Source: JBOEGW01 sp050633625 (lineage in GTDB: Bacteria; Pseudomonadota; Alphaproteobacteria; Rhodobacterales; Rhodobacteraceae). From it: 64,000 nucleotides of DNA. The first letter of the stretch is position 1, and every line of letters starts with the position of its first letter. Below the pieces are notes generated by a model. It was not told the origin of the DNA. It saw only the letters and a list, made by a program, of their open reading frames with translations, and did no database searches. A program made the translations under genes and the position numbers. Location of the stretch: NCBI GenBank assembly GCA_050633625.1, contig JBOEGW010000002.1, forward strand, positions 1 to 64,000, written 5' to 3'. Below are positions 53,067 through 62,193 of the stretch, in pieces.

Positions 53067-53157
53067 CAACTCTTCCTTTCAAAGGCATACGGGTTCGCAC
53101 TTCAATGACGTAAGACAGCCGTTGGGGCGCGCAGGAACCGGTGCGGTATGGCGGGTG

Positions 53158-54153
53158 CTACCGCTTGATGGACCAGATCATCGCGGTCTCGTAGCCAGCG
53201 GATTCCAGCAACTCGATCTTGGAAGTCCATCCCGCCGGACAGACGACAAAGGCGGCTCCAATCCCACGGTTGGCAAACGCCGTCTCGGCGGCGCGTAACA
53301 GCGCGCTCGCACCTTCACTGCCTTGGTCGAGAGCCGCCGGGTTGGCCAACTCGGGGTGATAATAGTCATCAATCACACCCGTCCCTGTGATTTCATGGGC
53401 AGGGGGAAAATGTAGCCGTGAGGCGGGCTGTGCGATGACGTATCCCTGCAAATCCTCGGACGCGCCCAGAACCATCATGTCCCGATCGCGGAGTGTAAGG
53501 CTTCGCGTCATCCAGGCTGAGAACCGTGAGTCAGCTTCGGGGTGGATTTCCCAGAAGGGGTCTATGTCGAAAAGAACCTGCCGGTTCTCGGCGCTGCGCG
53601 CAACGATACCGGGAACATCGTCTTGCGTCGCTTGCCGAATGTCGGCTGGCATTCCCCGGTCACCAAGGTCGGTGCGCGAAAAGTAGAGCGTAAGGGGCTC
53701 GTACCCGTTTGCCTCGAAGGCGCTGCGCCAGTCCTCGCCTGCGACGTAAGAGGTCAAATTGATCCGCGCTCCGGCTTCATGAAGGGCGTTTTCGGCTGTG
53801 GACAGCAAAGCCTCGACTGTGCCGCGCGGCGCATCGGGTGCCACGCAAGAGTCGGGGAGGATCAGACCTGGTTCACCGAAGGAACCGGCATAGATCGGCG
53901 GCACAGGCAGCATCATCGCGTGAACCACGCCCGTGACCTGACCGCCATTCTCCGCGACCTGCCAAATCTGCTGAAAGGGCTGTTGTTCGGCGGTCAACGC
54001 GAAGGTCAGCGCCTTCTCGATCTGCGCGGACGCATCGTCCGCCAACTTCCAGAGGATTGCGTCCTGCGCGTGGCGTTCGCCCGCGTCCAGCATCAGAAGC
54101 TCGACCAGGCGCGGTATGTCGTCGGGTGTGGCTGGTCGAATTGTCTGGGTCAT
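53158..54153 (-). CDS. Protein with two GNAT acetyltransferase-like domains
   Basis: 331 residues. It opens TIRPATPDDIPRLVELLMLD, a typical GNAT beginning; a second GNAT-like start occurs at DIRQATQDDVPGIVARSAEN near 175. The C-terminal LLRAAETAFANRGIGAAFVV is the acetyl-CoA-adjacent helix. Tandem GNAT proteins modify amines or proteins, but the acceptor here is unknown. The start is the ATG of MTQTIRP behind AACCGAG; the longer frame upstream crosses the intergenic region. Divergent from the LysR gene, its likely regulator. Confidence 0.85.
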   Translation of the reverse strand: MTQTIRPATPDDIPRLVELLMLDAGERHAQDAILWKLADDASAQIEKALTFALTAEQQPFQQIWQVAENGGQVTGVVHAMMLPVPPIYAGSFGEPGLILPDSCVAPDAPRGTVEALLSTAENALHEAGARINLTSYVAGEDWRSAFEANGYEPLTLYFSRTDLGDRGMPADIRQATQDDVPGIVARSAENRQVLFDIDPFWEIHPEADSRFSAWMTRSLTLRDRDMMVLGASEDLQGYVIAQPASRLHFPPAHEITGTGVIDDYYHPELANPAALDQGSEGASALLRAAETAFANRGIGAAFVVCPAGWTSKIELLESAGYETAMIWSIKR

Positions 54154-54275
54154 CGCTCGGTTCCTTGGCTCTCGCTGAGTGCTGCTTCCCCGCTTGTATC
54201 GACCGCCTGCACTAGATTGACAAAGCAGGTTAACTCCATAAGCGTTTAGAAAAACTATCGCCTTTGGAGCGTCGA

Positions 54276-55139
54276 ATGAAGAATGTGAATCTGAACGCGC
54301 TCCGTGTGTTCGCGGTTGTCGCATCGCACGCGAACCTGCAACGCGCCGCCGAAGAGCTGAACCTCTCGCGTGGCGCAGTCTCCCAACGGATCAAACAGCT
54401 CGAAATCGAGCTGGGGGTGGTTCTTCTGGTGCGGGGCGCGCGCGGCGTCTCGCTCACGCCGGAAGGCGAGCGCTGCCGCGCGGCCATAGAGGAAGCCTTA
54501 GCGATCCTCGACACGGCGTTGGTGAGCCTCGGCGAGGAGGATGATCGCGTCACGATCCATCTTGGTTCGTCCACAGCAACGAAATGGTTGATGCCCAGGA
54601 TGGAAGCTTTCGCGGCCAGGTTCCCGACTGTCTCCCTGACCACACAGGTTCACGAGCGGAGCTTGGCGCGCAGCCTGGGCCGGAACGAGATCGCGATCTG
54701 GCCCGGCAAAACGCAAGACACGAACCCGGCCCACGGATCACGCCGACTGACCGAGATTCGCCTCATTGCTGTGTGCAGCCCCGATTTACTGCGCCCCGAC
54801 TGGCCCATAGGCCTGGAAACCCTGCTGACCCTGCCTCTGCTTCAAGATGCACACCGCCGTTGGGAAAAGTTGATCAAGGCCACCGGATCTGGCAACACAA
54901 ACAAGCTGCTCAACTTCGACCGATCCGCCTTAGCTCTCGATGCTGCTATCGGTGGTCACGGTGTAGCAATCGCGCCGACCTACATGGTGGAGAGTGATCT
55001 CCGGTCTAAGAAATTGGTGGAGATTTGGGTCGATCCCGAACCCTCTGATGATGGGCTCTATATATCATGGGCAAAGGACCATTTGGGTCAGACGCGTATC
55101 AAGCGGATCGTTGATTGGTTTGCGTCAGAATTCGATTGA
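54276..55139 (+). CDS. LysR-family transcriptional regulator
   Basis: 287 residues. The N-terminal winged helix reads LNALRVFAVVASHANLQRAA then EELNLSRGAVSQRIKQLEIE, classical LysR (GcvA-like). The effector domain contains VTIHLGSSTATKWLMPRMEA, FAARFPTVSLTTQVHERSLA and ALDAAIGGHGVAIAPTYMVE. GGAG lies 6 bases before the chosen ATG. It is divergent from the tandem GNAT gene across about 120 bases, an arrangement typical of a LysR regulator and its target. Confidence 0.92.
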   Translation: MKNVNLNALRVFAVVASHANLQRAAEELNLSRGAVSQRIKQLEIELGVVLLVRGARGVSLTPEGERCRAAIEEALAILDTALVSLGEEDDRVTIHLGSSTATKWLMPRMEAFAARFPTVSLTTQVHERSLARSLGRNEIAIWPGKTQDTNPAHGSRRLTEIRLIAVCSPDLLRPDWPIGLETLLTLPLLQDAHRRWEKLIKATGSGNTNKLLNFDRSALALDAAIGGHGVAIAPTYMVESDLRSKKLVEIWVDPEPSDDGLYISWAKDHLGQTRIKRIVDWFASEFD

Positions 55140-55251
55140 AGCAGTCCTTCGGTTCAGGAAGGCGAACGGCAGGAATGTACTGCTTGCTGCCCTTTTGCGA
55201 AAACAGGGCCAATGGCTGCTTCCTTGAACCAAGCCAAGAACGAACCGGGGC

Positions 55252-56163
55252 CTAAGCCCCGATCCTCTTGATGCGGATTCCGAGCTTGCGGGCCTTGTCG
55301 ACGATGTTCGCGGTGATCCCGGAGCCCGGCGTTGCGATCAACCCTTGGGGCATGGTCTCGAGCATCTTGTCGTTGCGCTTGAAGGGGGCGGCCTTGCCGT
55401 GGCTCTTCCAGTCGGGTTTGAAGACCACTTGGGTGACACCCCGGGTATCTGCCCAGCGGGCGGCGATCATCTCGGCGCCTTTGGGCGTACCGCCGTGCAG
55501 CAGCACCATGTCGGGGTATTTCGCAAGGGTGGCATCGAGGACGGACCAGATCAGGTCATAGGCCTGATAGTCCCCGCCCGAGAAGGCGATCCGCGTGCCT
55601 TCGGGGCAGTGCACCTCGGTCTCCTTGCGGCGCTTGGCCGAGAGATAGGCCCGGCTGTCCACCACGGCGGAGGTGAGACCGCGATGTGAGACCTTGGATC
55701 CGGTGCGGGGCAACCAGGGCGAGCCCGTGGCGGCCGAGAAGTGGTCCACGGCCAGATCGCGCATCTGCTCGAAGGCGTCGCGATGGTCCCAGAGCTTGAG
55801 CCCGATCATCTGGAGGCGCTCGAGCTCGACCGAGGCGACCTCGGAGCCGTCCTGTACGCCCAAACTTTCCCGGACCTCGAATTCGTTGTCGTCGAGGAGC
55901 TTCTGGATATGGGCAAGCCGGCGATGGAAGATAGAGGTCAGGGACCAGAGCATCTCTTCGAGATTGTCTTCCAACTGGCTACCGTTGAGAAGGCCGATGG
56001 TGGTGTCGAAGAGGGTCGCCATGGCGAAATCGACCTCATCAGGTTGGGGCAGGAGGCGGTGATCGGTCTCGCCGGGTCCCGGTGTTGCGCCGTGAAGTGC
56101 CAGGTGGTCGAGGATGGCGGAGGTCACGTCGGTCTCCTCTTGGATGTCTGTCTGATGGGGCAT
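55252..56163 (-). CDS. DUF2493 (SLOG-like) protein
   Basis: 303 residues from the ATG of MPHQTDIQEE; a longer open frame upstream is leader RNA. The N-terminal half is helical (FDTTIGLLNGSQLEDNLEEM). The C-terminal part (about 195-303), TRIAFSGGDYQAYDLIWSVL, YPDMVLLHGGTPKGAEMIAA and GLIATPGSGITANIVDKARK, is DUF2493, a Rossmann-like SLOG fold thought to bind nucleotides. Such proteins are steady members of alphaproteobacterial plasmid backbones. A hairpin overlaps the stop (CGGGGC-CTAA-GCCCCG). A structured leader element precedes it. Confidence 0.88.
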   Translation of the reverse strand: MPHQTDIQEETDVTSAILDHLALHGATPGPGETDHRLLPQPDEVDFAMATLFDTTIGLLNGSQLEDNLEEMLWSLTSIFHRRLAHIQKLLDDNEFEVRESLGVQDGSEVASVELERLQMIGLKLWDHRDAFEQMRDLAVDHFSAATGSPWLPRTGSKVSHRGLTSAVVDSRAYLSAKRRKETEVHCPEGTRIAFSGGDYQAYDLIWSVLDATLAKYPDMVLLHGGTPKGAEMIAARWADTRGVTQVVFKPDWKSHGKAAPFKRNDKMLETMPQGLIATPGSGITANIVDKARKLGIRIKRIGA

Positions 56164-56273
56164 TGTCTGGTTCCTCTGTTTGATCTGACCCGATTTGGAT
56201 GGGGCGATACCAGGACCGGCGGCGACCGGGCCGCATCCGTCAGGATCGGAGCGCAGTGGAGAACGCGCCGCGG

Positions 56274-56326
56274 GCCGGAAAATTGCTCCCGCGAGGAATG
56301 GCCCGAAGGGGCAGGGGAATTTTCTG
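56274..56326 (-). ncRNA. Structured leader element C (upstream of DUF2493)
   Basis: On the gene strand CCAGAAAATT pairs with AATTTTCCGG (9 of 10) around the same conserved core: CCCCTGCCCC, a C(UUCG)G hairpin and CCATTCCTCGCG. Stem sequence differs from elements A and B but pairing, core and a downstream TCTCCACTGCGCTCCG block are kept. It is about 110 bases before the start codon. Confidence 0.6.
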
Positions 56327-56476
56327 GTGCGGGGCGCATTGCTGCCCGGGCGAGGGGCCCCTCTTTCAGCTTTCTTGGGCCCCGACCCGCTGGTCCATCG
56401 CACCCCTGTTCCAAACGGGATCAGATCGAACCGGCGGAACCTTTGCCCTGTCGGACATCACCGGGGAGGCTGGCGC

Positions 56477-57523
56477 TCACCCGTCCTCGATCTCCAGGCC
56501 TTGCTCTTTCATGGCCTCGAGCAGGGAGCGGCGCAGCGCGTCTCTGCCAAATGCCCGCAGATCGTCGTTGAAATCGCCCATGTTCGGCACGAGATCACCA
56601 CAGGCAATTCCAATAGATTCCAATTGGTTACGCAATCTCGTTGATGCGTTACGTCCAGCCTCGTCATTGTCGCGGGCGATCCAAATGCGCTTGATCCCCG
56701 GCGGCGGGATGAAGAGACCGAGATGGGTGGCGGTGAGACAGGAGGCGAGATCGAACTCGGGGAGGGCTGTGCCGACCGAGAGGGTATTCTCGAGACCTTC
56801 GCCAACGATGAGATCGCTGCGAGGTGAGCCGGACCAGAATCGGATGGCATGACCGTGCAGCTGCCCGAGGATCCGCTTCGGGCTCTCGATCTCGGTCAAA
56901 CCGCCGGTGGAGGGGTCGAGATAGACCCTTGCGCATCCGGTGATCTGGCCGCGATTGTCGGTGATCTTCGCGAGCAGGGCAGGAGCCCTTTGCGGCAGAT
57001 CAGGGTCGTCCTCGCCCGGCCGCAGGAAGACCCGCGGGTGATAGCGCAGGGCCGGGCCGAGCCGTGTGATCCCGCGCCCCTGCAGATAGGTGGCAGCCAA
57101 GGTGCCGAGAACCGGCTTGCCAGCGGCAAAGAGCTTCCGCGCCCGCGCAATGCGTTTGCTGGAGGCTGCCTCCGGGCGCTCAGCCTTTCGAGTAGAACGA
57201 GACTCGGCAGGGCAGGGGGCTTCGCCGAGAAAGGACTGGGCCTCCCTCAGCGTCTCCTTGAGCGTCACGGACCCAAGCCGTTCCTGCAGCAGGTCGATCA
57301 GGTCGCCATATTCACCCGTCGCGAAATCCTGCCAGGATCCGGCCTTGCGCCCACCTTGAGCTTGCAGACGGATGGCGAGGCTCTGGCCCTTTGCACCGGA
57401 CGTGTCGCCAACCTGCCAATAATTGCCCTGCTTGCGCCCCTCGGGGAAATACCGGCGACAGAAACTCTCGGCTCGGTCTGCCAGATCGGCCGAGAGGTCT
57501 GCGATGCTGCGCCGCGCGCTCAT
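56477..57523 (-). CDS. TOPRIM-domain (primase-like) protein
   Basis: 348 residues beginning MSARRSIADLSADLADRAES, with FPEGRKQGNYWQVGDTSGAK and GSWQDFATGEYGDLIDLLQE as the primase-type N-terminal part, then LAATYLQGRGITRLGPALRY. The TOPRIM domain has DLIVGEGLENTLSVGTALPE (catalytic Glu) and RIWIARDNDEAGRNASTRLR (D-x-D-like). The architecture is that of plasmid DUF7146/TOPRIM proteins. It probably handles plasmid DNA during transfer or establishment. Its start overlaps the strawberry-notch stop by four bases. Confidence 0.88.
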   Translation of the reverse strand: MSARRSIADLSADLADRAESFCRRYFPEGRKQGNYWQVGDTSGAKGQSLAIRLQAQGGRKAGSWQDFATGEYGDLIDLLQERLGSVTLKETLREAQSFLGEAPCPAESRSTRKAERPEAASSKRIARARKLFAAGKPVLGTLAATYLQGRGITRLGPALRYHPRVFLRPGEDDPDLPQRAPALLAKITDNRGQITGCARVYLDPSTGGLTEIESPKRILGQLHGHAIRFWSGSPRSDLIVGEGLENTLSVGTALPEFDLASCLTATHLGLFIPPPGIKRIWIARDNDEAGRNASTRLRNQLESIGIACGDLVPNMGDFNDDLRAFGRDALRRSLLEAMKEQGLEIEDG

Positions 57524-60500
57524 ACGGCGGCATCCGCGGCGTTGGCGCCAACCGGATGTTCGGTGAGCACTCGAGCCAGAACCTCGGTGGCATCCACCGG
57601 GATAAACACCCGCGTCTTCCACTGGATCACCTCGGTGAAACAACCCATCGCTTTCAGACGGGGCAGGGCCGCGCCCGACGCGCCGATGAGCTCAAGTCTC
57701 GGCTGCCCCATGACCAACGACCGGCGCAACTGGTAGCCCCCGAGCAAGCTCAGGGCGGTTCTAGCCTCCATCACCGCAGCGAAGATCTCCTGCGGTGTCA
57801 TCTCGATCTGACAATCGAGGCCGAGCCGCGCGTAGACATTGAGAAGCTGCTCCTGGCTGACCAGACGGCCGATGGCGCGTTCCCCATCCTCGGTCTGCAG
57901 GCGGTAGATGCGCATGTTGTCAGCGGGCAGCCGGTCCCAGATCGGCAGAAGGAGGCCGCAGATCAGCGTGATCTTTGATGTCGTAAACTCCGGCACCGCC
58001 TCAACCTCGGCCTGCCAGAGCTGCTCGAACATCGCATCATCGATCTCCTCCCAATGCGATCTCGAGAACTCGGAAAGCGCGAGGATTTCTGTGGCCATGG
58101 GCCGCACCAGTTTCACCCGCAGGATCGGCATACCGTCCTCATCCATGAAGGCCGGCGCCTTCACCATCAGGGCCGCGCGTTTGGAGGTCTTGTTCCAATA
58201 GAGCGTCGCGCCTTTGTTATCAGCGCAGATGGCTTTCACGCGGGGCAGGGTCAGCGGGTCGTTGCGATCCGTGCGCTCCACGGTCAGGGCGGTGGCCGTT
58301 GCCCCCGTCGCCTCATGCTCGAAAATCACTTTGCGATCAACAATCTTGAATTTTTCCGCGCGCAGGGTCTCTAGCCCGACATCGAGCGTTCCCGCCTGGC
58401 GCGCATCTTCGATGATGGCCGAGAGGAATCCGCCAAAAGCTTCGAAAATTGCGTCCTGCATTTCGATGTGGAGCGCGAGGCAGCGATTCAGGAACTGCTG
58501 GATTGGCGGCAGGGTTTCCTTCATCGTGCCGTCCGCCTCATCAAGCGTCAGACCGGTCATCTCCTGGAACCTGGCGTAGGAGCAGGCGTCAATTTTGCCT
58601 GCGCGCAGCTTGTAGAAGAACTGCCGCAGCGCTGCGCGCGCATAGGGGCTTTCGAGATTGTCCTCGGCGCGGAACATGTTCTGGCCGCCGGTCTCGCGTT
58701 GCCCCTTGGTAATCGCCCCGAGCGTGTCGAGGCGGCGGGCGATGGTGGAGAGAAACCGCTTCTCGCCTTTCACATTGGTCGCGACGGGTCGAAACAGCGG
58801 CGGTAGCGCCTGATTGGTGCGGTTGGTGCGCCCGAGCCCCTGGATCGCATTGTCGGCCTTCCAGCCGGGCTCAAGGAGGTAGTGCACCCGCAGGCGTTGG
58901 TTCTTGGCCCCGAGATCGGCGTGATAGCTGCGCCCTGTACCACCCGCATCGGAAAAGATCAGGATGCGCTTGGCATCATCCATGAAGGCTAGGGTTTCTC
59001 CAAGATTGGAGGAGGCGGGACGATTCTCGACCTTGAGCCGCCCCTCGCGCGTTTTCACGATGCGCCGTTTGCGCCCCGTGACCTCGGCGACCGCGTCGCC
59101 CCCGAAATGCCAGAGGATCTGGTCGAGCGCGCCTTGCACCGGGGCGAGGGCACCAAGATGCTCGACAAGCTCGTCCCGCCGCCACTCCGCCTCGCGGCAG
59201 ATGATCGGGTTGCCGTCACGATCGAGGGCAGGGCGAGACCGCAGATCGCCATTCTCGTCGGTGTAAGGTTCGAAGAGCTGCGTCGGGAAGCTGTGCATCA
59301 GGTAGTCCATGATGTTCTCGCGCGGCGTAAAATCGACCTGCAGATCATCCCACTCCGAAGGCGGGATATCCTCGAGTCGCCGTTCCATCACCGCCTCGCT
59401 GGTCGAAACCACCTGGATCACTGCAGAATGCCCCGCCGCGAGGTCCGCCTCGATGGCGCGGATCAGCGAGGGGCATTTCATGGCGGTGATGAGATGATTG
59501 AAGAAACGCTGCTTGTTGCTCTCGAAGGCCGAGCGCGCAGCGGATTTCGCCTGGGGGTTCAGCGTACCGGTCTCGGAGGAAATACCCGAGGCCTGAAGGG
59601 CGGCCTCCAAGTTGGTGTGGATGATCTGGTAGGCGTCGGCATAGCTGTCATAGATCGCGATCTGTGCGGGCGTCAGCTCATGCACCAGCATTTCGTATTC
59701 GACCCCGGCATAGGAGAGGGACCGCGCAAGATAAAGCCCGAGCGCCTTCAGATCGCGCGAGATCATCTCCATGGCAGCAATGCCCCCGGCCTCCATCGCG
59801 GCAACGAACTCGGCCCGCGTCACGAAGGGGAAATCACCCGTGCCCCAGAGCCCGAGACGGGAGGCATAGGCGAGATTGCCGACCACCGTCGCGCCGGTGG
59901 CCGAAACGTAGAGCACCCGGGCATCGGGAACGGCATTTTGCAGCGCGAGGCCAGCAAGGCCTTGTTGGGATGCCTTCTTGTCGCCGCGGTCGGACTTTTC
60001 GCCGGCGGCATTCGCCATGGCGTGGCTTTCGTCGAAAGCGATGACCCCGTTGAACCCCTCGCCAAGCCAGGACGTCACCTGATCGAGGCGGGAGGCTTTC
60101 CCGTCGCGTTCAGCAGAACGCAGGGTGGCATAGGTGACGAAGAGGATGCCCTCTGGGAGACGGATATCGCTCCCCTGGCGGAATTTCGAGAGCGGCACGA
60201 TATCGCTTTCACGCCCCCCAAGCGCCATCCAGTCGCGTCGCGCATCCTCGATGAGCTTGTCGCTCTTCGAGACCCAGACCGCCCGTCGGCGTCCCTTCAG
60301 CCAGTTGTCGAGGATGATGCCCGCGACCTGCCGCCCCTTGCCGCAGCCGGTGCCATCACCCAGGAACCAGCCCTTGCGCAGACGGAAGGCACCGTTGTCG
60401 CCCTCAGACGCGGCCATCACCTGGCCTTCGATTTCGCCGCGCTTGAACCAGCCCTTCAGGTGCGTCTCGTGGGCATTGCCCGCATAAATGACGCTTTCGA

Positions 60501-61917
60501 ACTGCGGCGCTGAGAGGAGGCCGTCGGCGATGAGGGACTGGGGCAGGACGGGGCGGTAAGTCGGGACGGGCGGCGGCACCGAGGCCATGGCGGCGGATTG
60601 CACGAGCGCTGTCGGATGCTCCGCCGCGCCGTCGATCCGGATCGCCTGAAGGTCATAGGCCTCGTAGACCGTGTCCTGCAGCGCGCCGTCGGGTTCGCTC
60701 CAGGCTTTCGGCAGGTAGTCGAGTGGGGCCGTCTCGATGTCGTCAAAGGGATGTTTCGCGCGTTCCTCGGCAAGGGCACGGGTTTCCTTGCGCGCTGCGT
60801 TGCGTAGAGCGTGCAAGTTGGTGCGGATCGGGCGGGGCGGTGCCGAAAGGGCCGATGTGGTGGGGCAGGGCGGGGGGCTGCGGCGCTCCGGGCAATGGGT
60901 GATCACTGCGGTGAGAAGATCACCCGTGGTCGCGCAGATCGGATGATAGGCCGCCTCGATGTCGACCAGCTCGGCCTCGCGTTCGCCCGCCGCGCGCTTG
61001 TCGATCACCGTCAGCCGCGTGTCGATCGTGGTGCCGTGCCGCGCGAAGACCTTGCCGTCGATCGCGGCGGAAAACACAACGTCAGCGCTCTGCCCGATCC
61101 GCTGAAACGTCGACTGGAAACTCTTCGTGGAGGGGCGAAAACTCTCGCCAGTGATGACGACGAGACGCCCGCCGGGCACGAGACGCGCCAAGGCGGAGAG
61201 AACATGCTGGCTGGTGGCCTGCCGGAACTTGCCCTCGACATGGTTGGCCGCAGAAAACGGCGGGTTCATCACAATAACCAAGGGCGTGATTGACCGATCC
61301 AAACGGTCGTCGATCGAGGCGGCATCGTGTTCCGAGACTGCAGCGTCGGAGAATAGCTGCTCCAGCAACGCGCGGCGCGTCTCCGCGAGCTCGTTCAGCG
61401 CCAGGCGAGCGCCTGCGATCCGGGCGAAGATCGCCAGCATGCCGGTGCCCGCCGACGGCTCGAGCACGAGGTCGTCGTCCCGAAAGCCCGTCGCCTGTGC
61501 GACGATGGCCGCAAGGGGCAGAGGGGTCGAGAATTGTTGCAAGCGCACGCTGTCTTCCGAGCGACGTGTGTGTGACGGGGCCAGAGCTGCGAGACGCTCG
61601 ATCATGGTGAGGAAAGTTTGCGGAGAGGTTGCCTGCCGCTGCATCAGCGCGCCGTAGCGCGCGAGCATCAGGATCTGGGCCACCTCGGCGGCCTCATAGG
61701 CGTCCTTCCAGACCCAGGCACCACTCGTGTCGCTTGCGCCGAAAGCATCCTCCATCGCGGCGCGCAGGGCAGCGGCGTCGATGGACCTGCCTGCCTCTAA
61801 CAAGGGGACGAGGGTTCTTGCAGCATGGATCAGGTTTTGGGCGAAGCGCGAGGCTTCCGGGCGGGCAGGGGCCTCGGCCTCGGGCGCAAGAGGGACGGAA
61901 TGGGGGTGAGCGTTCAT
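57520..61917 (-). CDS. Giant strawberry-notch-like protein with methyltransferase and SF2 helicase domains
   Basis: 1465 residues. Near 150-230 lies a methyltransferase-like fold: LVLEPSAGTGMLAIFARIAG and VMNPPFSAANH (N-P-P-F catalytic motif). The helicase core follows: FLGDGTGCGKGRQVAGIIL near 512-530 (motif I), GVIAFDESHAMAN near 625 (D-E-S-H), YVSATGATVVGNLAYASRLG, and a C-terminal half with FSDAGGTGRSYHAD and GLGRTNRTNQALPPLFRPV (motif VI region), the strawberry-notch hallmark. Such proteins are typical of plasmids and phages and may modify or remodel incoming DNA. It is coupled to the TOPRIM gene. GC-rich hairpin in its leader. Confidence 0.93.
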   Translation of the reverse strand: MNAHPHSVPLAPEAEAPARPEASRFAQNLIHAARTLVPLLEAGRSIDAAALRAAMEDAFGASDTSGAWVWKDAYEAAEVAQILMLARYGALMQRQATSPQTFLTMIERLAALAPSHTRRSEDSVRLQQFSTPLPLAAIVAQATGFRDDDLVLEPSAGTGMLAIFARIAGARLALNELAETRRALLEQLFSDAAVSEHDAASIDDRLDRSITPLVIVMNPPFSAANHVEGKFRQATSQHVLSALARLVPGGRLVVITGESFRPSTKSFQSTFQRIGQSADVVFSAAIDGKVFARHGTTIDTRLTVIDKRAAGEREAELVDIEAAYHPICATTGDLLTAVITHCPERRSPPPCPTTSALSAPPRPIRTNLHALRNAARKETRALAEERAKHPFDDIETAPLDYLPKAWSEPDGALQDTVYEAYDLQAIRIDGAAEHPTALVQSAAMASVPPPVPTYRPVLPQSLIADGLLSAPQFESVIYAGNAHETHLKGWFKRGEIEGQVMAASEGDNGAFRLRKGWFLGDGTGCGKGRQVAGIILDNWLKGRRRAVWVSKSDKLIEDARRDWMALGGRESDIVPLSKFRQGSDIRLPEGILFVTYATLRSAERDGKASRLDQVTSWLGEGFNGVIAFDESHAMANAAGEKSDRGDKKASQQGLAGLALQNAVPDARVLYVSATGATVVGNLAYASRLGLWGTGDFPFVTRAEFVAAMEAGGIAAMEMISRDLKALGLYLARSLSYAGVEYEMLVHELTPAQIAIYDSYADAYQIIHTNLEAALQASGISSETGTLNPQAKSAARSAFESNKQRFFNHLITAMKCPSLIRAIEADLAAGHSAVIQVVSTSEAVMERRLEDIPPSEWDDLQVDFTPRENIMDYLMHSFPTQLFEPYTDENGDLRSRPALDRDGNPIICREAEWRRDELVEHLGALAPVQGALDQILWHFGGDAVAEVTGRKRRIVKTREGRLKVENRPASSNLGETLAFMDDAKRILIFSDAGGTGRSYHADLGAKNQRLRVHYLLEPGWKADNAIQGLGRTNRTNQALPPLFRPVATNVKGEKRFLSTIARRLDTLGAITKGQRETGGQNMFRAEDNLESPYARAALRQFFYKLRAGKIDACSYARFQEMTGLTLDEADGTMKETLPPIQQFLNRCLALHIEMQDAIFEAFGGFLSAIIEDARQAGTLDVGLETLRAEKFKIVDRKVIFEHEATGATATALTVERTDRNDPLTLPRVKAICADNKGATLYWNKTSKRAALMVKAPAFMDEDGMPILRVKLVRPMATEILALSEFSRSHWEEIDDAMFEQLWQAEVEAVPEFTTSKITLICGLLLPIWDRLPADNMRIYRLQTEDGERAIGRLVSQEQLLNVYARLGLDCQIEMTPQEIFAAVMEARTALSLLGGYQLRRSLVMGQPRLELIGASGAALPRLKAMGCFTEVIQWKTRVFIPVDATEVLARVLTEHPVGANAADAAV

Positions 61918-61970
61918 CGGCAGTCTCCGGGTTTGAGGGTTTTCCCCAAGCCCGCGCGCACTCTCTCACC

Positions 61971-61991
61971 CGGGAGGGGTCACCCCTCCCG
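61971..61991 (-). promoter_or_regulatory. GC-rich hairpin in the leader of the strawberry-notch gene
   Basis: CGGGAGGGG-TCA-CCCCTCCCG: perfect 9-base arms around 3 bases, 54 bases upstream of the start codon. It does not share the core of elements A-C. It may control translation or be an upstream terminator. Confidence 0.4.
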
Positions 61992-62193
61992 CCCTGTCTC
62001 TCCCTCTTCTCGGCTGGTTTTTTGCGGCGGCAATAGCACCGCCGATCGGCAGACCGGACATAGCCAACAGTAATGTTGAACGGTGGCTATGCGGGACAGA
62101 GCTGCCGCCCAACTTCTCAAAGCCAAAGACTGCTTTTCCGAAGGAATCTGGTGGGCTAGGCTTGCGTAATCGTAACATCGAAGAGGCGGCAAG

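Noticed and set aside
55252..56403. Extended DUF2493 reading frame with 80 extra N-terminal residues
   Set aside because: The extension reads through the structured leader element and is Pro/Arg-rich; the ATG at 56163 has a proper ribosome site.
59107..60513. A 468-codon open frame on the + strand opposite the strawberry-notch gene
   Set aside because: Shadow frame; Arg/His/Gly-rich composition without motifs, while the reverse frame has all helicase motifs.
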